Positions 7,502 through 14,149 of a DNA stretch of 14,906 nucleotides are shown here, piece after piece. The notes under the pieces were generated by a model. The model was given only the letters and a program-made list of their open reading frames with translations, did not search any database and was not told where the DNA came from. A program made the position numbers and the translations under genes. The stretch is from contig JAEZFH010000501.1 in the NCBI GenBank assembly GCA_023437885.1, positions 1 to 14,906 on the forward strand. Reading direction: 5' to 3'. This DNA comes from Bacillota bacterium. GTDB taxonomy: Bacteria; Bacillota; Clostridia; Lachnospirales; Lachnospiraceae. Each line of letters begins with the position of its first letter. The stretch's first letter is position 1.

Positions 7502-8375
7502 GATCCTGTTCCTTCCTTTTATTTCTCTCTTTTTGTATTTCATCAAATTTTGTCCATACTCCGTCATATAATATATTGCGGAGGATATCAATATCCAGCA
7601 GCCAGGGGAGCTTTTCAAATTCCTTCGTGCATTCAGCCATCATCATCGTCAGAATTCGGCGGCATTCCTCGTCCAGATTCTCACGAAGCATAAGCGTGGC
7701 TTGTGTAGCACACTCGTTATTTTTCTGTTCCTGCAGCAGCGGATTATAGCTATTATGCTTTCTATCCTTTTCCATATCATCATATGCATCGAGGATATAG
7801 ATATACTTACCAAGATAAAAACCGATTTTCCGAAGTCCTTCTTCCCACCGGTCCTGACGGTATACAAACAGCTCCGCCATCAATTCTCCAAAGCAGCGTG
7901 ACACAAGGTCAATGTTGGTCTCATTACGCATTTCACACTGCCCCAGCGCAGCAAGACTATCTTCGATTGCCCTGCATTGTCTCGGGTACTGCCGGCTGAT
8001 CTTCTTATAATACCCTTTTAGCATCCCTGCTCCAGCCAATCCGGCAGGATTTTTCTCGTCCTTCCAGTCATCCCTCAGATGGTGATAGGTAAGCGCTATA
8101 TTCATTGCTGCCACATATCCGGTTATTTCATTCACCAGGGAATCATGCTTTTTCACCGGATGCACCAGGCACCGGTTCTGAAGCTTTACTGTCTCGCTTT
8201 CATAAAGGGAGGTCAGCAGCAATATAAGAAAGGTCATATCATAGGATAATGTCATCTGTCCGAAACGTCCGTAACTATCCTTTAAGGTTTTACATAAACC
8301 GCAATAATATGCCTTATATTTATAAAAATCCTTCATCTTCAATTCCGGTTTATACACATTGACATAACCAAACAT
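7482..8375 (-). CDS. DUF5685-like family protein, first gene of the J-domain operon
   Basis: A 297-aa, mostly helical protein that I recognise as DUF5685-like from its N-terminus (MFGYVNVYKPELKMKDFYKY followed by a YCGLC motif). I start it at the ATG at 8375, with GGAG 6 nt upstream, and not at an in-frame TTG 12 nt earlier. Cys25-x-x-Cys28, Cys69 and His72 could bind a metal. Two acidic motifs stand out: RDDWKDE at 101-107 and DAYDDMEKD at 196-204, the latter followed by YNPLL. Their spacing and form recall the two Asp-rich metal motifs of trans-isoprenoid or terpene synthases. There is no signal peptide. Its end overlaps the J-domain gene by 20 nt, so the two are translationally coupled. 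The function is not established. Confidence 0.75.
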   Translation of the reverse strand: MFGYVNVYKPELKMKDFYKYKAYYCGLCKTLKDSYGRFGQMTLSYDMTFLILLLTSLYESETVKLQNRCLVHPVKKHDSLVNEITGYVAAMNIALTYHHLRDDWKDEKNPAGLAGAGMLKGYYKKISRQYPRQCRAIEDSLAALGQCEMRNETNIDLVSRCFGELMAELFVYRQDRWEEGLRKIGFYLGKYIYILDAYDDMEKDRKHNSYNPLLQEQKNNECATQATLMLRENLDEECRRILTMMMAECTKEFEKLPWLLDIDILRNILYDGVWTKFDEIQKERNKRKEQDHDIESL

Positions 8376-8448
8376 AGCATACTCCAATCCGGAACTCTAA
8401 TTTTTACGATAACCTTAACAGGCTTTGGTAATCTCCCGGAATTTTAAC

Positions 8449-8476
8449 AGTATATCATAGTTTTTTCATAAGTAAA
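8449..8476 (-). promoter_or_regulatory. Candidate promoter for the three-gene J-domain operon
   Basis: On the minus strand TTTACT (8476-8471), a 16-nt spacer and TATACT (8454-8449) give a moderate sigma-A match. A TATGAT overlaps the same region. Transcription would start near 8442, leaving a leader of about 67 nt before the ATG at 8375. Confidence 0.45.
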
Positions 8477-8548
8477 ATGGTTCCGGAATAAAATCACAGA
8501 ATTTTAATAATTGCCTAATCTTATCTGCCGATTGCTCTGATTGTACCA

Positions 8549-8574
8549 AGTGCTGTTTTGCGCAAGGCAGCACT
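8549..8574 (-). other. Hairpin downstream of the rhomboid gene
   Basis: AGTGCTG and CAGCACT form a perfect 7-bp inverted repeat that encloses the self-complementary TTGCGCAA. It lies just after the rhomboid stop. No U-tract follows on either strand, so it may be a factor-dependent terminator or a 3'-end stabiliser and not an intrinsic terminator. Confidence 0.35.
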
Positions 8575-8583
8575 GATTTCCTT

Positions 8584-9180
8584 TTATTGCCTTCTTTTCT
8601 TCACTAATAGAAAACCAAAGGCAGCACCGCATAAACCGCCTGTAATATGCGCCACATGTGCGATGCCGTCAGCAGCCGCCCCCAGACTATCCGTAATCTC
8701 ACCGCCCAGATAGATGATTACAACCAGAATCAGGGTGATGGGAATCTTGCCGTTATGCATCCCCGCTGCTGAGGAAAGAACAATCATCATAAATACAATC
8801 CCACTGGCACCCAGCAGGGCATTCTGCGGGTATAAGACCATATAAATCAGTCCGGAGATTACTGCGGTAAAAACAAACATCTTAAGAAGTGTTTTGGAAC
8901 CGTACTTTTCCTCCAGCAACGGTCCAAGCACCAGAAACAGAACCATATTACCGGCATAATGCTTCCAATCCGCATGCCCCAGCACATGCCCGAACAGCCG
9001 GACATAGGTCAGGGGATCCGTAAGCGGTGCCGGATAAGTACAAAACAACAGGGATGTGGAGGCATTCCGGGTGAGATATCCCAGTAAGACCACAAAAAAA
9101 GACAGGATCACAAAGGTCAGCGTTACCGGTGCGTTATATTGAAATATTCCAAGCGATTTGTTTGTATCAATTTTCCTCAT
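8584..9180 (-). CDS. Rhomboid-family intramembrane serine protease
   Basis: A 198-aa six-helix membrane protease. Numbering is from the ATG at 9180, chosen because GGAGG lies 8 nt upstream; an in-frame TTG at 9186 is less likely. The family signature is complete: the HxxxN motif (His74, Asn78) in helix 2, the catalytic serine in GASG (Ser126) in helix 4, and the catalytic histidine in AHITGG (His178) in helix 6. There are no extra domains, only a short cytoplasmic N-terminus of about 18 residues. It would cleave transmembrane substrates in the cytoplasmic membrane; its targets cannot be told from sequence. It is divergent from a TetR regulator, and a palindrome covers its presumed transcription start, which suggests regulation by that TetR. 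Confidence 0.9.
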   Translation of the reverse strand: MRKIDTNKSLGIFQYNAPVTLTFVILSFFVVLLGYLTRNASTSLLFCTYPAPLTDPLTYVRLFGHVLGHADWKHYAGNMVLFLVLGPLLEEKYGSKTLLKMFVFTAVISGLIYMVLYPQNALLGASGIVFMMIVLSSAAGMHNGKIPITLILVVIIYLGGEITDSLGAAADGIAHVAHITGGLCGAAFGFLLVKKRRQ

Positions 9181-9237
9181 AGACAATTCCTCCAGCAGTT
9201 GTTTCCTTGTTCTGATCTTTCGCTCCGATCATACGCT

Positions 9238-9253
9238 TGCAAGCAAGCTTGCA
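9238..9253. promoter_or_regulatory. Palindrome at the presumed rhomboid transcription start
   Basis: TGCAAGC-AA-GCTTGCA is a 16-bp inverted repeat with perfect 7-bp arms. A minus-strand TATAAT lies at 9270-9265, with only a weak -35 (ATGCAA, 17-nt spacer), so transcription would start near 9258 and the palindrome would cover about +5 to +20. That is a repressor-like position for the rhomboid gene. Confidence 0.45.
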
Positions 9254-9320
9254 TAACGCTTTTTATTATATCATAATTATTTTCGTATTGCATTTATAAT
9301 AAATTATGCTAAACTGATAA

Positions 9321-9334
9321 TGAGTCATCACTCA
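9321..9334. promoter_or_regulatory. Candidate TetR operator
   Basis: TGAGT-CATC-ACTCA is a perfect 5-bp inverted repeat with a 4-bp spacer, the form of many TetR-family operators. It follows a candidate plus-strand promoter (TTTATA, 17 nt, GATAAT, the latter touching the repeat) and lies about 40 bp before the tetR start, so autoregulation is plausible. Confidence 0.5.
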
Positions 9335-9372
9335 CAATCGATCCATTTACTCAATTAAGGGAGGGACTGAAT

Positions 9373-10023
9373 TTGAAGGATCTTTTTGAACGGATACCCG
9401 AAGAGAAGCGAAACAGAATTATTAATTCGGCCATCAACGAGTTTGCCACCTTTGGCTACCGGAATGCCAATACCAATACCATTGCACGCAAGGCCGGTAT
9501 CAGCATCGGAAGCCTCTTCCAATATTTTGATAATAAGGAGGATTTGTTCCTGACAACCGTAAGGCATTGCTCCGCCCTCATGCAGGAATCCCTTGAGAGT
9601 ATTATGGCTGATGAGGAGGATATCCTGCTTAAGCTGGAAAAGCTGCTCCGGACCATTCTGAAGCATTCCCGGGAAAATGCCAATATGATACGCTTATATA
9701 ATGAAATGGCAACCCAGAGCAATTCCCATATCATCTGTGAGGCAGTGAATGACCTGGAGGCAGTAACCGCAAAACTCTATTCCCGTCTAATCGCACAGGC
9801 TCAGTCTGCAAACGCCATCCGGCCGGATTGTGATCCCGGTATGTTCGCCTTTCTTCTGGATAATCTGTTAATGATGCTGCAATTTTCTTATTCCTGTGAT
9901 TATTATAAAGCCCGCTTTCAGCTCTATGGAGCAGAGAATATCCTTGAGCGGGATGATTTTGTGATTGAGCAGACATTGAGATTTATCCAGACTGCTTTCT
10001 CCCCGGCATTACCGGATACTTGA
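9373..10023 (+). CDS. TetR/AcrR-family transcriptional regulator
   Basis: A 216-aa DNA-binding regulator. The N-terminal domain (about residues 9-58) has the TetR helix-turn-helix, with recognition region TNTIARKAGISIGSLFQYF at 34-52 and the usual following N-K-E-D-L-F. The rest is an all-helical ligand-binding and dimerisation domain that gives no clue to the ligand. The start is TTG at 9373, decided by a strong AAGGGAGGG SD 8 nt upstream; no ATG fits. It is divergent from the rhomboid gene, with two palindromes in the 192-bp gap, so local targets are likely to be itself and the rhomboid protease. The Ig-like gene 200 bp downstream on the same strand is another possible target. Confidence 0.85.
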   Translation: MKDLFERIPEEKRNRIINSAINEFATFGYRNANTNTIARKAGISIGSLFQYFDNKEDLFLTTVRHCSALMQESLESIMADEEDILLKLEKLLRTILKHSRENANMIRLYNEMATQSNSHIICEAVNDLEAVTAKLYSRLIAQAQSANAIRPDCDPGMFAFLLDNLLMMLQFSYSCDYYKARFQLYGAENILERDDFVIEQTLRFIQTAFSPALPDT

Positions 10024-10196
10024 TACACCGGAATTGCTCTGCGTCCTGTCCACCGGTACATACGCAGAACCAACGCAAACAGGAAGTATTGTCCGATATC
10101 TCCAATTTCTGCCCTGTTTTTATCTGTTTTGTCCAATATCCCTTTGTCAGCGAATATGTTAAAATAAGGTTAAGCTTGTATTCACAACACATCTAT

Positions 10197-10219
10197 TCCT
10201 CCCGTCAATGAAGGGAGGA
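10197..10219 (+). promoter_or_regulatory. Hairpin that sequesters the SD of the Ig-like protein gene
   Basis: TCCTCCC (10197-10203) and GGGAGGA (10213-10219) form a perfect 7-bp, GC-rich stem around a 9-nt loop. The right arm is the SD of the gene that starts at 10224, so this structure would block ribosome binding when formed. Confidence 0.55.
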
Positions 10220-10223
10220 TCCA

Positions 10224-11234
10224 ATGTCAAGAATCAGAAAATTCTTATTATCCATTCTAATTTGTACAACCCTGCTCTCCGTACCCCATCTCACTCCACC
10301 AGCCTATGCCAGGGCAGATTCCATTCATTTCGTGATACTTTCCCAATACAAGGCAACAATGGATATCGGTGAGGAGCTTTATGTGATCGCCATAACCACA
10401 AATGGTGCGCTGCCTTCCTGGAAAAGCAGTTCCTCTGCAATTGCATCTGTCAATACCTATGGAAAGATTATTGCCAAGAAAGCAGGCACGGCAACAATTA
10501 CCGCCAAGATTAAGGGCGGCGAAGCCTCCTGCACGGTCACCGTACGAAAAACCCAGCTCAAGATCAGTGATACCTCCATCTCTCTGGAACGGGGAGGCAC
10601 CCATCAGCTCACCACCCAGTCCTCCACCCGGACTCCGGTAAGCTGGAAAAGCAGTAAAAAGAGTATTGCAACAGTAAATGAAACCGGCAAGATTACCGCT
10701 ATAAAACCGGGAGAAGCAACCATTACTGCCGCCGCTGACGGGAGTACCCAGTCCTGCCGGATCATTGTTAAGACTCCGACCGTAAAGCTAAGCCAAACAA
10801 AGCTGAAGCTATTCCGGGGTCAAACTGCAAGACTGACTGCCTCGGTGTCCTCTTCGGTGTCACCTCTTTGGAAGACCAACAAGAAAAGTGTCGCCACTGT
10901 GGATGAAACCGGTAACATCACCGCGGTTAAGCACGGAACTGCTGTAATCACTGCTACTGTGGACGGTGTATCCCACAGCTGTGAGGTGACCGTAGCATCT
11001 CCTGCAATTCAATTAAGCAAGAATGAACTGCAGCTTGAGGTCGGCGGCACAGCCACTTTAACCGCTCAGGTCTCCTCCGGGAATCCGGTCAGTTGGTCTA
11101 CCAGCAACGAGAATATAGTTACTGTAAATCAGGAAGGCATTCTTACCGCCTTACAGAAAGGCCGGGCATATGTCTATGCCAGCGAGGACGGAACCAAAGT
11201 CCGGTGCACCGTATATATAACCGAATGTGAATAA
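10224..11234 (+). CDS. Secreted protein of four bacterial Ig-like (Big_2) domains
   Basis: A 336-aa exported protein. Residues 1-29 are a signal peptide with a likely AYA cleavage site. The mature part is nothing but four Big_2-type repeats in exact 75-residue register: the conserved Trp is at 66, 141, 216 and 291, and a Cys before the last strand is at 103, 178, 253 and 328. Each repeat has the typical IATV(N/D)-x-x-G-x-(I/L)-TA and GTATIT-like strands. There is no catalytic domain, no sortase motif and no membrane anchor, so it is probably an adhesive or structural secreted protein. The ATG follows GGGAGG closely, and that SD lies in a perfect hairpin at 10197-10219. The preceding 200 nt hold a TCTGCGT/ACGCAGA inverted repeat just after tetR and no clear promoter. 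Confidence 0.85.
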   Translation: MSRIRKFLLSILICTTLLSVPHLTPPAYARADSIHFVILSQYKATMDIGEELYVIAITTNGALPSWKSSSSAIASVNTYGKIIAKKAGTATITAKIKGGEASCTVTVRKTQLKISDTSISLERGGTHQLTTQSSTRTPVSWKSSKKSIATVNETGKITAIKPGEATITAAADGSTQSCRIIVKTPTVKLSQTKLKLFRGQTARLTASVSSSVSPLWKTNKKSVATVDETGNITAVKHGTAVITATVDGVSHSCEVTVASPAIQLSKNELQLEVGGTATLTAQVSSGNPVSWSTSNENIVTVNQEGILTALQKGRAYVYASEDGTKVRCTVYITECE

Positions 11235-11251
11235 GCTATGGGGAGGAATAG

Positions 11252-11413
11252 ATGAACAGGCTTGCCAAAGGAACGCTGCCCTCCTTTTTAACGGCAGCAA
11301 AAAGACCACAGCACTGCGGCAGTTTTGAAGATAAGGTGGATAATCTATCAGATAATCCGGTTTCCCTGCCGATTGTGATGTGGTCTTGCTTATTCCTAAA
11401 AATCAGGATTTAG
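11252..11413 (+). CDS. Possible 53-aa small protein after the Ig-like gene
   Basis: An ATG at 11252 follows GGGAGG by 5 nt, 17 nt after the Ig-like stop, and opens a 53-codon frame ending in TAG at 11411. The product begins MNRLAKGTLPSF and ends with a hydrophobic PVSLPIVMWSCLFLKIRI. I recognise no family. The good SD and tight spacing support translation, but the frame lies over a long inverted repeat (11302-11387), so the sequence may instead be kept as RNA structure. Confidence 0.35.
   Translation: MNRLAKGTLPSFLTAAKRPQHCGSFEDKVDNLSDNPVSLPIVMWSCLFLKIRI
11275..11387 (+). other. Nested inverted repeats after the Ig-like gene
   Basis: GCTGCC (11275-11280) and GGCAGC (11293-11298) form one hairpin. 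A longer one follows: AAGACCACA-g-CAC-tg-CGGCAG (11302-11322) pairs with CTGCCG-att-GTG-a-TGTGGTCTT (11366-11387), 18 pairs in all, and encloses a third hairpin, GGATAATC/GATAATCC (11338-11358, one mismatch). The CTGCC/GGCAG arms of the first two hairpins can also pair across, so alternative folds exist. It may be a 3' structure, a terminator-like element, or the end of a decayed mobile element. Confidence 0.45.
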
Positions 11414-11517
11414 TTTTAAATATTGAAAGGAACAAGTGTTTAATGAACTACCATGAACGTAAACTATGTTCTGATCTACGGTTCTGTTTATATGTCAAAT
11501 GTTTACAAGCAAGTTTA

Positions 11518-11604
11518 CAGCATATTCACTACGCATTTTTGCAGCATATTTATTGCGCATTATTCAGCATATTCACTACGTATTATTGCATCATAACACT
11601 ACGG
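11518..11604. repeat. Tandem repeat, about 24-nt units, 3.5 copies
   Basis: Units begin CAGCATATTCACTACG at 11518, CAGCATATTTATTGCG at 11542 and CAGCATATTCACTACG at 11565, with a partial, diverged unit from 11589. Units are 23-24 nt. The last partial unit runs into the stop codon of the minus-strand DUF3877-like gene (stop at 11593-11591). The rest of 11414-11517 is AT-rich and holds no credible gene. Confidence 0.65.
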
Positions 11605-12640
11605 TAAAAATCAGAAGCAGCGCAGCCACCACCCCAATGGCAGTCAGCCCAATCCTAAACAGTCGTCCTTTTATCATCCTGTTCTCCAAACGGCTGCTTA
11701 TGGTATCACACTCCATAGCCATATCATCCGCATCCTTATAACCGCTGATTTTACGAAATTCCTCCGCCGCTGCTTTGTAATCCTCGGCCTTTTTTGCCCT
11801 GTTCTTCTGAAGCAGAGCATTTTTATATATTTTCTTCCGGATCTTCTTCCTGGTTTCCTTCGCCAGCAGCTTACATTCTTCAGCAAGCTCCTGTGCTTCC
11901 TTATAATCCGCGATGGAAATGAATTGCTTTGCTACCTTCTTATACATATCCAGCTTCTCATTGCAGGTTGTCATACAGCGGATCGCCTTCTTCAGCCTCA
12001 CCAGTCTCTGATACTTCTGTTCCTTGGTCATGTCAAGAACTTCCTCTTCAACCGGCAGCTCTGCAGCAGGCTCCTCACTGGCGGCCAGCGCGCTTTCCGA
12101 CACCTCCTCCAGCAGATGATCAAAATCCTTTGGAATAAAGCGGTGATAGATGGTATGACCATAGTCAAATTTAATACAGTATCGATAATGATCCGCTGCA
12201 TTATCCTTGAAATAAATAACGTAATCAAACTCATCCGTAATGCTTTTCTCACATTCCACCTGATCGGAAAAGGTATGAAACACCTCCAGAATCTGCTCCA
12301 GCTTGCAATCATGCTTTTTGACCGTATCAATGAATGCCGTCAAAAAAGGATTCTCCTCATAAGTCTCATGCACATACACCACTCCTGCAGGCGGTATCAG
12401 AATGCAGTACCTGTCCGCATTACGGCTGATCTTCAGCCTGCCTAATTTATTTTCAACCGTACCGGCAAAGGTCTCCAGCACTTCATCCATTTTAAAGGGA
12501 TCCTCCAGCTCCACCTCCAGAATATTTGCCAACGATCTCATTGGGTAATACAAGCGGATGGTTTCCTTTTCGAATCCAAGCTTAATCTGTTCTTCCTTTA
12601 TGGTATCGCAGATTACTTTCTCCAGCATGCTATAATTCAT
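11591..12640 (-). CDS. DUF3877-like tail-anchored protein
   Basis: A 349-aa protein. Residues about 1-175 resemble DUF3877 (N-terminus LEKVICDTIKEEQIKLGF followed by ETIRLYYPMRSL), a clostridial family of unknown function; this match is from memory. An acidic linker follows at about 185-205. Then comes a Lys/Glu-rich helical region of about 110 residues with two Y-K-(E/D)-A-x-x-(L/M)-(A/M)-x-E-C motifs, which look like degenerate TPR-type hairpins. The last 20 residues are one hydrophobic span (IGLTAIGVVAALLLIFTVVL), so the protein is probably tail-anchored with its bulk in the cytoplasm. The ATG follows AAAGGA by 9 nt. It is transcribed alone, about 320 nt after the KamA-like gene on the same strand. 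Confidence 0.7.
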   Translation of the reverse strand: MNYSMLEKVICDTIKEEQIKLGFEKETIRLYYPMRSLANILEVELEDPFKMDEVLETFAGTVENKLGRLKISRNADRYCILIPPAGVVYVHETYEENPFLTAFIDTVKKHDCKLEQILEVFHTFSDQVECEKSITDEFDYVIYFKDNAADHYRYCIKFDYGHTIYHRFIPKDFDHLLEEVSESALAASEEPAAELPVEEEVLDMTKEQKYQRLVRLKKAIRCMTTCNEKLDMYKKVAKQFISIADYKEAQELAEECKLLAKETRKKIRKKIYKNALLQKNRAKKAEDYKAAAEEFRKISGYKDADDMAMECDTISSRLENRMIKGRLFRIGLTAIGVVAALLLIFTVVL

Positions 12641-12762
12641 TGTAAAATGTCCTTTCTATTTATACATAAAGCTTCTTGCAGATATTAATCATAATCCATT
12701 CCCGTTTGCTTCACAGATACCCTTCACGGCCTTTGCCATTCATCCCTTGATCCGATTGATTT

Positions 12763-12867
12763 ATGCGGGACATCTTCCTATGGGAAGATATATTTTCTCC
12801 GCATTAATCTTACCATTAATTATCCAGGGAGACAACTGGATTCTGCAGAGATCCGTTTCTCTCCCTG
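12763..12867 (-). other. Structured region upstream of the DUF3877-like gene
   Basis: The 321-nt gap 12641-12961 has no credible gene but holds two compound hairpins. In the first, CAGGGAGA (12825-12832) pairs with TCTCCCTG (12860-12867), with an inner GGAT/ATCC pair at 12838-12841 and 12851-12854. In the second, ATGCGG (12763-12768) pairs with CCGCAT (12799-12804), enclosing a perfect ATCTTCC/GGAAGAT hairpin at 12772-12789. Neither ends in a U-tract. On the minus strand they would lie in or near the leader of the DUF3877-like gene. No known riboswitch core is recognised, and I see only a weak promoter (TTGTCT, 17 nt, TAAGAT). Confidence 0.4.
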
Positions 12868-12961
12868 ACCTCTGTAGTTAAAGTTCAGGCTGTAACCCTC
12901 TATATTCTATAGAAAGACTTCTATTGATAAGCCGATAAAATTAGCCTCCAAATATATGGAC

Positions 12962-14059
12962 TTAATCTATCCAGCATTGATTTTCCCTGATTTTCAGTGC
13001 AAATATCTTACCCTGATTATTACTGTCCTTCGCCTCATGAAACTTAAAAAGTATCCTGTCATCCTCTGCCCTTCCCAGAACCTCTATCTTACCTCTTGTG
13101 TTGGACAGAACATAACGAAAGCTTTTGCCCAGGCCATTCATCTTTGCCTTAGCTGCTTCCACTATCTCATATCCCCGATGCAGCGGTACCTGAAACTGGT
13201 TTTTAACTCCGCTGACCGGTCTGCATTGGAAAACATAATAAGGCCCGATCCCCCACCTCGTTAACCGGTTGACCAACTCTGCCAGTATCTCGGAATTATC
13301 ATTGACTCCATTAAGCAGCACTGTTTGATTCTTAACCCCTAAACCACACTCTATCAATGCACGAACCGCTCTCATCGCTTCTCCGGTCAGCTCCTTGGGA
13401 TGATTGAAATGAGTTATGACATAAATTCTCTTCTTCTGATTGAATTCCTTAAGCAGCTTTAATAAATCCTGATCCTGATAAATTCGCATGGGAAATGTAA
13501 CCGGAACCCTGGTACCAAAACGGATAAAATCAAGATGCTCAAGCTCAGATAATTCCTTCAGATATTTTCGTATTGTATCATTACTATTCAGGAAGGAATC
13601 TCCTCCTGAGATCAGAACATTGTTCATTTCCTTGTGCTCTTTGATATAGGATATGATATTGTCCATATGATGGCTGACCTCCATGCTGCTTAAGCCGACC
13701 AGCCGCTTGCGAAAGCAATGTCTGCAATACATTGCACATTGATTGGTTGAAAGGATCATACCTGTCTGCTTATACTTATGCTGCAGACCTGCGGTAATCG
13801 TATTATCCGCTTCTCCGCTGGTGTCAAAGCTTCCTCCCAGCTCCGTCTCCTTTACTGACGGAATACTCATCTTTCTGATGGGATCCTCCTCATCCGATGC
13901 ATCGATCAAAGATAAATAATAGCGGGATACCGACATCGGATGTGTGTCAATCAACTGCTTCAGCAATAACCGCTCTTCCTCGTTATATCTGATTTGTAAT
14001 ACTTCTTCAAGCTCTTCGATTGTTGTCATATTTCTTGCGAGTTCACTTTCCCAATTCAT
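12962..14059 (-). CDS. KamA-family radical SAM protein (lysine 2,3-aminomutase-like)
   Basis: A 365-aa radical SAM enzyme. The iron-sulfur motif C-x3-C-x2-C is Cys108, Cys112, Cys115, followed by FRKR as in lysine 2,3-aminomutases. SGGD at 151-154 is the SAM-binding GGE-like motif, and GTR at 182-184 matches the family. The likely PLP lysine is Lys324 in NTRGKIEVLG, at the position of the GGGGK loop in true aminomutases, but the surrounding glycines are missing. It is shorter than clostridial KamA (about 416 aa) and closer in size to EpmB, the EF-P beta-lysylation enzyme, so the substrate is uncertain. The ATG follows a strong AAGGAGG by 6-7 nt. It is monocistronic, with a near-consensus promoter at 14118-14146. 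Confidence 0.85.
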   Translation of the reverse strand: MNWESELARNMTTIEELEEVLQIRYNEEERLLLKQLIDTHPMSVSRYYLSLIDASDEEDPIRKMSIPSVKETELGGSFDTSGEADNTITAGLQHKYKQTGMILSTNQCAMYCRHCFRKRLVGLSSMEVSHHMDNIISYIKEHKEMNNVLISGGDSFLNSNDTIRKYLKELSELEHLDFIRFGTRVPVTFPMRIYQDQDLLKLLKEFNQKKRIYVITHFNHPKELTGEAMRAVRALIECGLGVKNQTVLLNGVNDNSEILAELVNRLTRWGIGPYYVFQCRPVSGVKNQFQVPLHRGYEIVEAAKAKMNGLGKSFRYVLSNTRGKIEVLGRAEDDRILFKFHEAKDSNNQGKIFALKIRENQCWID

Positions 14060-14117
14060 GCATTACCTCCTTAAGAAAATGCTGCAGACATGTACAGCAA
14101 CTATGAGTTTCATCTTT

Positions 14118-14146
14118 ATTTTAACAAGGCAATACAGCTATGTCAA
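14118..14146 (-). promoter_or_regulatory. Near-consensus promoter of the KamA-like gene
   Basis: On the minus strand a perfect TTGACA (14146-14141), a 17-nt spacer and TAAAAT (14123-14118) form a strong sigma-A promoter. Transcription would start near 14111, giving a leader of about 50 nt with no evident riboswitch. Confidence 0.7.
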
Positions 14147-14149
14147 TTT

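Noticed and set aside
11380..11607. 75-codon plus-strand frame with LQHIHY-type repeats
   Set aside because: It has no SD, and its repeated residues come from the 24-nt tandem DNA repeat.
14060..14111. A lysine riboswitch in front of the KamA-like gene
   Set aside because: The leader from the mapped promoter is only about 50 nt, far too short for the lysine riboswitch, and no core motif is present.
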